Assembly (NCBI RefSeq): GCF_003265995.1
Contig: NZ_MVJN01000009.1
Span: forward strand, 1 to 64,000
DNA from: Legionella quinlivanii
Lineage (GTDB): Bacteria > Pseudomonadota > Gammaproteobacteria > Legionellales > Legionellaceae
Direction of reading: 5' to 3'
Length of the DNA stretch: 64,000 nucleotides
The notes beneath the pieces are model-generated. The model was not told the DNA's origin and searched no databases. It saw only the letters and a program-made list of their open reading frames with translations. Below are positions 36,370-43,630 of this stretch, piece by piece; position 1 is the first letter of the stretch; each line of letters starts with the position of its first letter. Position numbers and translations under genes: made by a program.

Positions 36370-37082
36370 TGGCAAAGGATTACGTAAGAAAGCGACAGTC
36401 ACGACAACGAAGCAATGCGCCCCGTCAATTGCTATTGTTGCTGGCCTCTTTTTTGGGCGGTTATCTTACCGCCACGATTTTCGATTTTACCAGCTTGAGC
36501 GCATGGCTGAATAAACATGTGCTTGCTGCTCAGGAAATTCATCCCGAGGCAACAGTACCTGCTAAAAAGGCCGAAGCCCCAAAACCAAAATTTGAGTTTT
36601 ATACCCTGTTGGCAAAAGATTCCAGTCCTCAGGTATTGGCTAACCGGCCAGGAGCCGGCACACCCCGTGCGATTCCCTCTACAAATACTCTAACCGCGCA
36701 ACAAGCTGCACAACAGTCTTCTCAGGTAGCCCGCGTATCGACAGCGCCGGCAACTACCGCTAAAACGCCAGCCCCGGCAGCACCACAAGCAGTAACTGTT
36801 GCAGAAAGCAAACCAGTGATAGCTCCGGCAGCCAAAAATACGAAAGAGTATTACCTGGTGCAAATTGCTTCCTTCAATCGACGCCCGGATGCTGAACAAG
36901 TGAAAGCCAATCTGGTATTAAAAGGGTTTGATGTAATGATAACCTCTGCTCCACAGGGACAGGTTACCTGGTATCGGGTACTTCTTGGTCCCTATCGTTC
37001 TAAAGCGCTGGCAGAGAAAGCGCAGGCCGATGTGGCTCGCAGCGAGCATATGAAAGGAATGATTCGCAAAATGGATGCGTAA
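36369..37082 (+). CDS. SPOR-domain cell-division protein, FtsN-like
   Basis: A 237-aa bitopic membrane protein: a short basic cytoplasmic tail (KDYVRKRQSRQRSNAPR), one transmembrane helix (about 20-40, LLLLLASFLGGYLTATIF), a long Ala/Pro/Thr-rich periplasmic linker and a C-terminal SPOR domain (YYLVQIASFNRRPDAEQVKANLVLKGF to the end). SPOR domains bind glycan strands stripped of peptides at the septum. Position behind argS and the architecture match FtsN-like proteins. The start at 36369 gives TGATG coupling with argS. Confidence 0.85.
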   Translation: MAKDYVRKRQSRQRSNAPRQLLLLLASFLGGYLTATIFDFTSLSAWLNKHVLAAQEIHPEATVPAKKAEAPKPKFEFYTLLAKDSSPQVLANRPGAGTPRAIPSTNTLTAQQAAQQSSQVARVSTAPATTAKTPAPAAPQAVTVAESKPVIAPAAKNTKEYYLVQIASFNRRPDAEQVKANLVLKGFDVMITSAPQGQVTWYRVLLGPYRSKALAEKAQADVARSEHMKGMIRKMDA

Positions 37083-37099
37083 ACCGTTTAGCATGTATT

Positions 37100-37117
37100 C
37101 CTTCGCGAAAGCGAAGG
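37100..37117 (+). terminator. Terminator after the argS-SPOR operon
   Basis: CCTTCGC-GAAA-GCGAAGG (37100-37117) is a 7-bp stem capped by a stable GNRA tetraloop, followed by GTTTAAT. It lies 18 bp past the SPOR-gene stop and 60 bp ahead of the next gene. A short imperfect U-run makes it a moderate intrinsic terminator. Confidence 0.6.
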
Positions 37118-37177
37118 GTTTAATGGAAATGGATAATGTCAGGCCAGGGATGAATCACTTTCTACAAAGGGCAATTC

Positions 37178-39697
37178 ATGACCATTATTTATCAATTTTC
37201 TATTCCTGATGTAACCTGTAGTGCCTGCACCCAGCCGATCGAAAACCGTCTGAAAGCGGATTTTAACCCAAAATATGAATATTATGCCGACCCGGCAAGC
37301 AAAACGCTTAAAGTGATTGTATGGGAACATAATGAAGAGGATGTTGAGCTGGGCGGCAAGATTTGTGGTTTTCTTGATGAGGAAATGTGTGTTACTTGCA
37401 GGTTTATGGAAAGCTATTCTCTAAGTTTTCAAACATTACCCAAAACCGGAACGACAGCGAAGCCTCAATTGCCTGCACTGGAATCAAATATCGAGGACGA
37501 AGACCAGAGCACGTTCTGGAAGCAGTTAAAGAATGGCTTAATTTCACACTGGTTTCAGGGCAGTGTGGGGGTTACTGCCGGATTTGTCTTAATGATTCTA
37601 TGTATTCTTTCAGGCGGACTCCCTCTGGCGGCCATGATTGCAATAGGCGGAATCAGCAGTTTACTGACATTTCTGATAGGCTTTTCAACATTCAAACAGG
37701 CTTATCTGGATATTTTCAAATCAAAAAAATTGAGTATGGATACTTTATTTGCAATAAGTACCCTGGTGGTTTTAGTGGTTTCGCTGGCCTCATTTTTTAT
37801 TCCCTGGTTTTCCATGATGTTTGAAGCGGCCTTATTGATTCTTGGATTCCGTCATATAGGTCAGGCGATTAAAAACTCCCTGACCAGACAGTTAATTACC
37901 GCGCAAGCCTTTGAAGATGATCTTCCTGAGTTTGTTCATGTCTATGAAAATGAACAATTGACAGAAAAACCACTGGAAGAGATTGAGAAGGGGGAGATTC
38001 TTTGTATTTTTCCAGGAGAGATAATCCCTGTGAATGGAATCTGCCTGACGGAAGGCTGCGAATTTTATACAAGGGAGATCAATGGTTATCCCTTGCCAAA
38101 GAAACTCAAACAGGGTACGGAGTTACTTTCAGGAATGCGTCTTACAAAATATCCCTCTCCCTTGATGATGCGGGTCAGTCATACAAAAGCTGAATCGCAT
38201 CTTGCACATATGGATCATGCTTTAAAGATTGCAGAGATTTCCAAAGCACCGATTCAGCATACAGCAGACAGGCTTATGCAGTATTTCATCCCCTCGGTGT
38301 TTGCCATCGCAGCGCTGACTGGTCTTATCATTGGTCTTTTTTTTCCTCCCGTTCTTGCTATTCAATGCGCAGTTTCAGTACTGGTTTCTGCCTGTCCCTG
38401 TATTTTGGGCTTAGTTGTTCCTACGGCAATGAAAATAGGAATCCATAAAGCAGCCCAACATGGGGTTCAGTTCAGCAGTCCTGAGGCCCTGGAAACCGCC
38501 GCAAGAGTCACTGCAGTCGTTTTTGATCTCCATGGGACTTTAACCACCGGCATTCCGGTAGTAGAAAAAGTACAGTTTCTGGATCCTGTTCTGAATCAGA
38601 AGCGCATATTTTCTTATATTGCCGCCCTGGAAAAAAAGGCGGAGCATTTTATAGGTGAGGCCTTGTTTGAGCACACTGCGGCTTTTGGAGAAGAGTATAA
38701 GTCTTTGCAGATTGAAGATTTTAATAACAGGGATCACTCGGGAGTCAGCGGGATCATTGACGGGCTTGAGATCTGTATTGGTAATGAAGATTTTATGCGA
38801 AAACATAAGGTTGCTGTCGATATTAATCCGAGTGTCCTCGATGATGCGGATTCTGTAGCCTATGTCGCCATTAACGGAAAACTGCAGGTTTATTTTAAAC
38901 TGGTCGATCCTTTGAGAGAAGATGCATTCCGTACTCTGGAGATTATGAGAGCCAATGGTATCGAAGTATTCATCAGCACTGGTGCCTGTGAAGAAACTGC
39001 AAACCGTTACGGTAAACGCCTTAAGATCCCAACTTCTAATATCTGGGCAGGCAGAGTTGCCTTGGCCGATAAAGACAAGGACCATTCTAAATCACAATTA
39101 ATTAAAGAGTTGAAAGACTTGGGCTATGTCGTGGCAATGGTGGGTGATGCGGCGAATGATTCAGTGGCGGTCACTGATGCTGATTTTGGCGTGGGTGTTC
39201 AATCGCAATCCTCTCATGTGCTGACATTGAAAAAAGCGGGCGCTATTATCCAGAGCGGTTCGCTTTTACCCATTGCAACTATTTTTACTGTCGCTCGGCA
39301 AACGATGAGTAATATTACTCAAAATCTGTATTTTACTCTGGGTTATAATCTGTTTGCGGTGCTGCTTGCCAGCACTCTATTGATTGCTGCAGGTTTTGTA
39401 CTCAATCCTGGAATAGGTGCCAGCCTGATGATTTTGCAGATGGGTTTGGTTTTCTGCAATCTTTGGCGCTTCAAAAAACAGTCGATACCCCATTTGGAGT
39501 GTTGCGATTCACAGTTTGACAGTCAGAACGACCGCGATTCCTATGCTGATTTACAGCAAATATTTAAACCCAATGATTTGGCTTTGGAAGAGTTGGTTGA
39601 GCCAGATGCTGGTGGCCTCAATTTTCATTCATACAAAGGGTATCAGCAGGAAGAGAAAATTAGCGCAGCTGTTGGGAAGGGGATGAGTTGCTGTTAG
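37178..39697 (+). CDS. Divergent P1B-type (heavy-metal) ATPase
   Basis: 839 aa. An N-terminal HMA-like domain has C14-S-A-C17. About eight membrane helices include the metal-channel motif C406-P-C408 (SACPCILG). The P-domain aspartate is kept, but DKTGT reads D450-L-H-G-T454. The actuator TGE loop reads I-N-G in REINGYPLPKK, so the dephosphorylating Glu is missing. GDGxND reads G656-D-A-A-N-D661. The C-terminus has a roughly 85-residue tail after the last helix, ending in MSCC. It is intact and has a clear start. Either a specialised transporter or a metal sensor-like derivative; transport activity should not be assumed. Confidence 0.85.
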   Translation: MTIIYQFSIPDVTCSACTQPIENRLKADFNPKYEYYADPASKTLKVIVWEHNEEDVELGGKICGFLDEEMCVTCRFMESYSLSFQTLPKTGTTAKPQLPALESNIEDEDQSTFWKQLKNGLISHWFQGSVGVTAGFVLMILCILSGGLPLAAMIAIGGISSLLTFLIGFSTFKQAYLDIFKSKKLSMDTLFAISTLVVLVVSLASFFIPWFSMMFEAALLILGFRHIGQAIKNSLTRQLITAQAFEDDLPEFVHVYENEQLTEKPLEEIEKGEILCIFPGEIIPVNGICLTEGCEFYTREINGYPLPKKLKQGTELLSGMRLTKYPSPLMMRVSHTKAESHLAHMDHALKIAEISKAPIQHTADRLMQYFIPSVFAIAALTGLIIGLFFPPVLAIQCAVSVLVSACPCILGLVVPTAMKIGIHKAAQHGVQFSSPEALETAARVTAVVFDLHGTLTTGIPVVEKVQFLDPVLNQKRIFSYIAALEKKAEHFIGEALFEHTAAFGEEYKSLQIEDFNNRDHSGVSGIIDGLEICIGNEDFMRKHKVAVDINPSVLDDADSVAYVAINGKLQVYFKLVDPLREDAFRTLEIMRANGIEVFISTGACEETANRYGKRLKIPTSNIWAGRVALADKDKDHSKSQLIKELKDLGYVVAMVGDAANDSVAVTDADFGVGVQSQSSHVLTLKKAGAIIQSGSLLPIATIFTVARQTMSNITQNLYFTLGYNLFAVLLASTLLIAAGFVLNPGIGASLMILQMGLVFCNLWRFKKQSIPHLECCDSQFDSQNDRDSYADLQQIFKPNDLALEELVEPDAGGLNFHSYKGYQQEEKISAAVGKGMSCC

Positions 39698-39777
39698 AAG
39701 TGATTACTGGCAGGCGCTGCCACTAAGTTAATGAATTTTTTGCTATTCCTGAGCCTGCGTTGGTGTAAACGTAAGAG

Positions 39778-39875
39778 AAAATCCCCTCTCCCAAGTTTGG
39801 GAGAGGGCTAGGGTGAGGGTTGATTTTTAACCCCCTCTCTCTCTAACTCTCTCCCCTGAGGGGCGAGAGGATTTT
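39778..39875. repeat. Dispersed repeat of the CCCTCTCCC/GGGAGAGGG type
   Basis: A pyrimidine/purine-rich imperfect palindrome. The outer arms AAAATCCCCTCTC (from 39778) and GAGAGGATTTT (to 39875) pair imperfectly. An inner CCCTCTCCCAA...TTGGGAGAGGG hairpin (near 39784-39807) is present. Elements of this composition are common intergenic repeats in many proteobacteria. It fills the centre of the 242-bp gap between two convergent genes; nothing else is seen there. Confidence 0.65.
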
Positions 39876-39939
39876 GTAGAGTACGAGCTCCGATATGCAA
39901 CGGAGCTTAACTTAATGACAGTGCTGCTGCCAGGAACAT

Positions 39940-40419
39940 TTATTTATTTCCCTGTTCTTTCATCATCTTTTCCATTCTCCGCTGGGTTTCTTCTTCTGAA
40001 ACGTCCTCGATATGAGTGCCAATGGACCAGATGTGCCCGAAAGGATCAGTGAAAGTGCAGGTACGATCCCCGTAGAATTGATTTTCTAAAGGACGAGTAA
40101 TCGTGGCCCCTTCTTTTTCTGCGAGTTTAGCCACTTCATCCACGTTTGGGACATAGACGTATAAGCCGACTGGCGAGCCGCCATAACTTGCAGGGCTTTT
40201 GGCCTGGGCTTCTTCGCATTCGTCAGCAAGCATAAATTTGGAATCACCGATACGAAGCTCAGAGTGCATAATGCGGTTGTCGGGACCATCCATACACATG
40301 ACAACTTCTGCGCCAAGTACCTTTTTATAGAATTCCAAGGCCTGACGCGCCTCTTTGGCAATGAGATAAGGGGTGATGTGATTGTAATCATTTGGTTTAT
40401 AATTAACGCTAGAAATCAT
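39940..40419 (-). CDS. VOC-family protein, PhnB/YdhR-type
   Basis: A 159-aa glyoxalase-fold protein with pattern HITPYLIAKEARQALEFYKKVLGAEV, GDSKFMLADE and the C-terminal TFTDPFGHIWSIGTH that typifies PhnB-like VOC proteins. Function is unassigned in most members. The ATG at 40419 is chosen because AAGGAG lies six bases upstream; the open frame continues 255 bp further upstream but that part looks non-coding and overlaps the divergent glycosylase gene. A charged helix (EEETQRRMEKMMKEQG) closes the protein. Confidence 0.88.
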   Translation of the reverse strand: MISSVNYKPNDYNHITPYLIAKEARQALEFYKKVLGAEVVMCMDGPDNRIMHSELRIGDSKFMLADECEEAQAKSPASYGGSPVGLYVYVPNVDEVAKLAEKEGATITRPLENQFYGDRTCTFTDPFGHIWSIGTHIEDVSEEETQRRMEKMMKEQGNK

Positions 40420-40487
40420 AGCAGCTCCTTTGTCTATGACTGTAATTGGAATTAACATACTAATAGAATTTTCGGTATTTGTCTTAT

Positions 40488-41042
40488 ATGAAAAAAATTG
40501 AACGTGAATTTTACGCCCGGGATACGACAATTGTGGCACAGGATTTACTGGGAAAATATCTGGTTCGCCACATTGGTAATGAACAGAAAATAGGGCGTAT
40601 TGTTGAAGTGGAGGCTTATTTGGGGCAGCATGATCTTGCCGCGCACTCTTCAAAAGGCCTGACTCCAAGAACACGTGTCATGTTTGGACCAGCGGGCCAT
40701 GCCTATGTGTATCTGATTTATGGGATGTATTACTGCACCAATATTGTCACTGAAAGGGAGGGGAAGGGCTGTGGCGTTTTGTTGCGGGCACTCGAGCCCA
40801 TCAAAAATATCTCAGAGCGTACTCAAGGTCCTGGCTTGTTATCAAAAGCAATGGGGATCACCAAAGAGCATTATGGACAGGATCTCTTAAGCGATCACTT
40901 TTATCTTCTGCAGGATGAGCCAGGACAAACCCCATTTTCGATTGTTAAAACACCAAGAATTGGTGTTCATTACGCCAAGGAATGGGCAACCGAATTGCTA
41001 CGCTTTTACATCAAGGATAATCCCTTTGTTTCAAGAAAGTAA
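40488..41042 (+). CDS. DNA-3-methyladenine glycosylase (AAG/MPG family)
   Basis: A 184-aa base-excision repair enzyme that removes alkylated purines. Seen are FYARDTTIVAQDLLGKYL, the catalytic GRIVEVEAYLG and the wedge/active-site region GPAGHAYVYLIYGMYYCTNIVTE, then VLLRALEPI and GPGLLSKAMGI. The size matches bacterial Mpg (YxlJ) proteins. ATG at 40488 is preferred over a TTG nine bases earlier. It is divergent from the VOC gene with only 68 bp between starts. Confidence 0.94.
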   Translation: MKKIEREFYARDTTIVAQDLLGKYLVRHIGNEQKIGRIVEVEAYLGQHDLAAHSSKGLTPRTRVMFGPAGHAYVYLIYGMYYCTNIVTEREGKGCGVLLRALEPIKNISERTQGPGLLSKAMGITKEHYGQDLLSDHFYLLQDEPGQTPFSIVKTPRIGVHYAKEWATELLRFYIKDNPFVSRK

Positions 41043-41045
41043 CTA

Positions 41046-41204
41046 TCATGAGCTTCGAAAATCCCCGGTTCTGGGATCGCGCTCTTTGTTATCAAGGCGT
41101 CCTTCGTCCTGTTCGGTATCCAATTTTTTATCATCGGCTGACTCGACCGCTGTCGGTTCTCCAGTTTCGCTGCTTTTATCGGGAGAGTCTTTAGGTTGAT
41201 TCAT
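41046..41204 (-). CDS. Small acidic, probably disordered protein (52 aa)
   Basis: Read by eye on the minus strand, it ends three bases from the stop of the convergent glycosylase gene. GAGGA lies eight bases ahead of the ATG. The product starts MNQPKDSPDKSSETGEPTAV and is dominated by Asp, Glu, Lys, Ser and Thr, with ERDPRTGDFRSS at the end. It has no hydrophobic segment and no recognised family. The strong ribosome-binding site and biased composition support a real small protein, but conservation has not been tested. Confidence 0.55.
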   Translation of the reverse strand: MNQPKDSPDKSSETGEPTAVESADDKKLDTEQDEGRLDNKERDPRTGDFRSS

Positions 41205-41336
41205 TGCAAAATTCCTCGCTTGTTAATTTTCAAAGCGTCGTCTATCTTTAAATAGTTTTCTTTAATTATAGGATAGACAGAAGCCAGAGCAGTAATTGGA
41301 CTCAGTCGTTTTATCTCTTCCAGGAAGGAGCAGATA

Positions 41337-41519
41337 ATGAAAACATTGATATCTACAATGATTATTGCTTTCTGGTTTTCAATTTTTGCCTGCACAACGA
41401 CGGAAACGACTCGCAGGGAAATGTCCGGGGTTGGTCATGAAAGCAGTAAAAATACAAAAACCGAGGGGCATGTGCATTCAGCCCAAGCCGCTATAATCGA
41501 TGATCCAGGTCAGAAATAG
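41337..41519 (+). CDS. Small putative lipoprotein (60 aa)
   Basis: MKTLISTMIIAFWFSIFAC is a short signal sequence ending in a lipobox-like IFAC, so the mature lipoprotein would start at C19 and comprise about 42 polar residues rich in Thr, Glu and His. AGGAAGGAG sits upstream of the ATG. The phenylalanine at -2 of the lipobox is unusual, so lipidation is probable but not certain. Function unknown. Confidence 0.65.
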   Translation: MKTLISTMIIAFWFSIFACTTTETTRREMSGVGHESSKNTKTEGHVHSAQAAIIDDPGQK

Positions 41520-41549
41520 TTCATCTAATATTAAAAATGTTATATTATT

Positions 41550-43589
41550 GTGCTCATTGATAGATTTATTGGGAAGTCGGTGAGCATTATTAATAAGATT
41601 GCGATGGGCCGGATCCCCAAAGCTTATCGCAGTGTAATGGGCTACTATCCTGATGTAATTCTTTATGAATGCAGTCAGAATCAATTTGAAAGCAAGTGGC
41701 AGCAATTAGCAAGAGCCAATTATATTTATACAGATGGTTATAAACTGCGCCCTGCGGGACAATGGCGCTACTATTTTGAATCGTTTAAGGGCTGGTTAGG
41801 GTTCACTAATCATTGCGATGAACACCTGGTGCAGTTATCACTGCGCAAGTTTGCTTATTATGGTTATTTAAAAGGATATCGGCCTCATGAGACGATAATA
41901 AAATACCCTTTGCCTCATCGTTTTCAGCAGTTGGCTTGCCAAAATCGGAGCTCTGAGGTTTCCACTGAATTGCAAAAAGACTTGCTCCTTTATTATCGAA
42001 ATCACTCCTTTTATTTTCCTCAATTTAGCTCCGGGTGGGGAATATCTCCTCCGTCTTATTTTGGAAAAAGTTTCGCCGATCTGAATTTATGGGATTTAAT
42101 TCCCAGCCTTGACCCTCAGGATAGTCACATCATTACTCAAACAAGAGAAAATCTTGAGCCTGCCTTTTACCAGCGCTATTCTTTTCTGAATGGCAGTCAT
42201 TATGCAAAGGCAGTTGCAAAAGATTATCTGGATAAAGCGAAACAGGATAAGCAAAGCCTGTTCTATGGTTTTACTCCTGTTAATTTGTTCATGGAGAATC
42301 CAAAGGTTAAAACTCAGAGAAATCTGGAACATGCCTTGTACTATGATCCCGAAATCTACCTGCAGGATTTGGAGATTTATATAGAGTATTTTCTGGAGAA
42401 GAAAAATTTCGCCAGTGCCGTTGACCTGATTGTTAAATTGAAAGATCTCAAAAAAGCCTGTGCTTATTTAATCAAACACTTTAGTGCTGACCAACACATG
42501 GCCCTGGTGAATGCAGGCAGCATTTTGGCGATTGAATTGGCAAAACATTATCTAAGAGATGCAAGGAATATTGGCAATATTCGGCTGGCAATGAAGCTCG
42601 ATCCCGAATTAGCTAAAAGAGAACCGGCAGTAGTGTTTCGTGTGCTGGCGGCAGATCAACAATTTGAGGATGCGTATACACTTTATCAGAGATGTTCTGA
42701 TGGAATTAATTTCGATCGGAATTGCTGTTCACTGGCTTCCACCTATTTTCATCAGGAGTCAGAAAAGAAATTAAAAACAGGTCGTGATTTCAGAGGATCG
42801 ACTGACTGGGAAAAGGCAGCTTCCCTTTATTCGCAAGCTCTGACAGCCAGCAGAAAGGCTTATGAACTCAATCCGTGCGATGACAGGAATGAGCATTATA
42901 CCAGTTCAAAACGATTCTATGCCCAAATTCTCGTCGATGCGGATGAAGCCGAAAACACTGATATCTCAAAATGCAAAATTGCTCATATTATTTATGCGAT
43001 TAAACTGCTCAAATCCTCTCAGCCAACAGACAGCATTGAAAAGGAATATCACCGCAAGGCTCTGGTTAAAGCCCTGATGAGAAAAGTTGATTATTTTTGT
43101 GAGCTAATTCGCGTGCCGGCAACCTACTCGGCGAATTTGGATGTTCAGAAAGAACACCTTGCAGAGCATACAAAAAATTTTAAACGGATCCTGGAGTCCT
43201 TGAAGGAAATAGTGAATTTATTAGAAGGAACAAAGGACCGGGAGCAGAAACTAATACTGGGAAAAGCGTATTTTCTTTTGGGTGATATTAATTATTTTTT
43301 TGATTTAAATGAAAATAATCTGCAATATTTTAGAAAAGCAGTCGATACCGTACCGCTTAATCCTTTTTATAATTTACGCTATTACGAAAGGCTGGTTGTT
43401 AAGCAGGAAACCTACAGGGATAAGGGTATTGAAAGGCTTAAAGAGCTGGGATTCGAAGTTTTTGACTGGCTTGACTGGGATAAAGAACGCTGGGATCAAA
43501 ATTTTCGCATTAGTAATATAAAGCAGATTCATTTGCTTGAAGAAACCGCAAAACCTTCGGGATGGTTCTCCTCTTTTAGTTTTGGCTAG
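41550..43589 (+). CDS. TPR-like helical repeat protein next to the T6SS
   Basis: 679 aa, not assigned to a named family. The N-terminal 190 residues are aromatic-rich (YRSVMGYYPDVILYE, QWRYYFESFKGWLGF). From about residue 200 on, helical repeats resembling tetratricopeptides occur, clearest near 423-445 (SLYSQALTASRKAYELNP) and 568-606 (GKAYFLLGDINYFFDLNENN). The GTG at 41550 lacks a good ribosome-binding site; GTG at 41580 or ATG at 41604 are alternatives. No signal peptide. It is convergent with vgrG and could be a T6SS accessory, effector or Dot/Icm substrate; none is shown. Confidence 0.7.
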   Translation: MLIDRFIGKSVSIINKIAMGRIPKAYRSVMGYYPDVILYECSQNQFESKWQQLARANYIYTDGYKLRPAGQWRYYFESFKGWLGFTNHCDEHLVQLSLRKFAYYGYLKGYRPHETIIKYPLPHRFQQLACQNRSSEVSTELQKDLLLYYRNHSFYFPQFSSGWGISPPSYFGKSFADLNLWDLIPSLDPQDSHIITQTRENLEPAFYQRYSFLNGSHYAKAVAKDYLDKAKQDKQSLFYGFTPVNLFMENPKVKTQRNLEHALYYDPEIYLQDLEIYIEYFLEKKNFASAVDLIVKLKDLKKACAYLIKHFSADQHMALVNAGSILAIELAKHYLRDARNIGNIRLAMKLDPELAKREPAVVFRVLAADQQFEDAYTLYQRCSDGINFDRNCCSLASTYFHQESEKKLKTGRDFRGSTDWEKAASLYSQALTASRKAYELNPCDDRNEHYTSSKRFYAQILVDADEAENTDISKCKIAHIIYAIKLLKSSQPTDSIEKEYHRKALVKALMRKVDYFCELIRVPATYSANLDVQKEHLAEHTKNFKRILESLKEIVNLLEGTKDREQKLILGKAYFLLGDINYFFDLNENNLQYFRKAVDTVPLNPFYNLRYYERLVVKQETYRDKGIERLKELGFEVFDWLDWDKERWDQNFRISNIKQIHLLEETAKPSGWFSSFSFG

Positions 43590-43620
43590 TAAAAAGCAAA
43601 TCCTCTGCTTTTCAGAGGAT
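43590..43620 (-). terminator. Intrinsic terminator of vgrG
   Basis: Read on the minus strand, ATCCTCTG-AAAAG-CAGAGGAT (43620-43600) forms an 8-bp stem followed by TTTGCTTTTT (43599-43590), a proper U-tract. It lies 10 bp after the vgrG stop and also just beyond the stop of the convergent TPR gene. Confidence 0.75.
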
Positions 43621-43630
43621 AGATTGCCAG

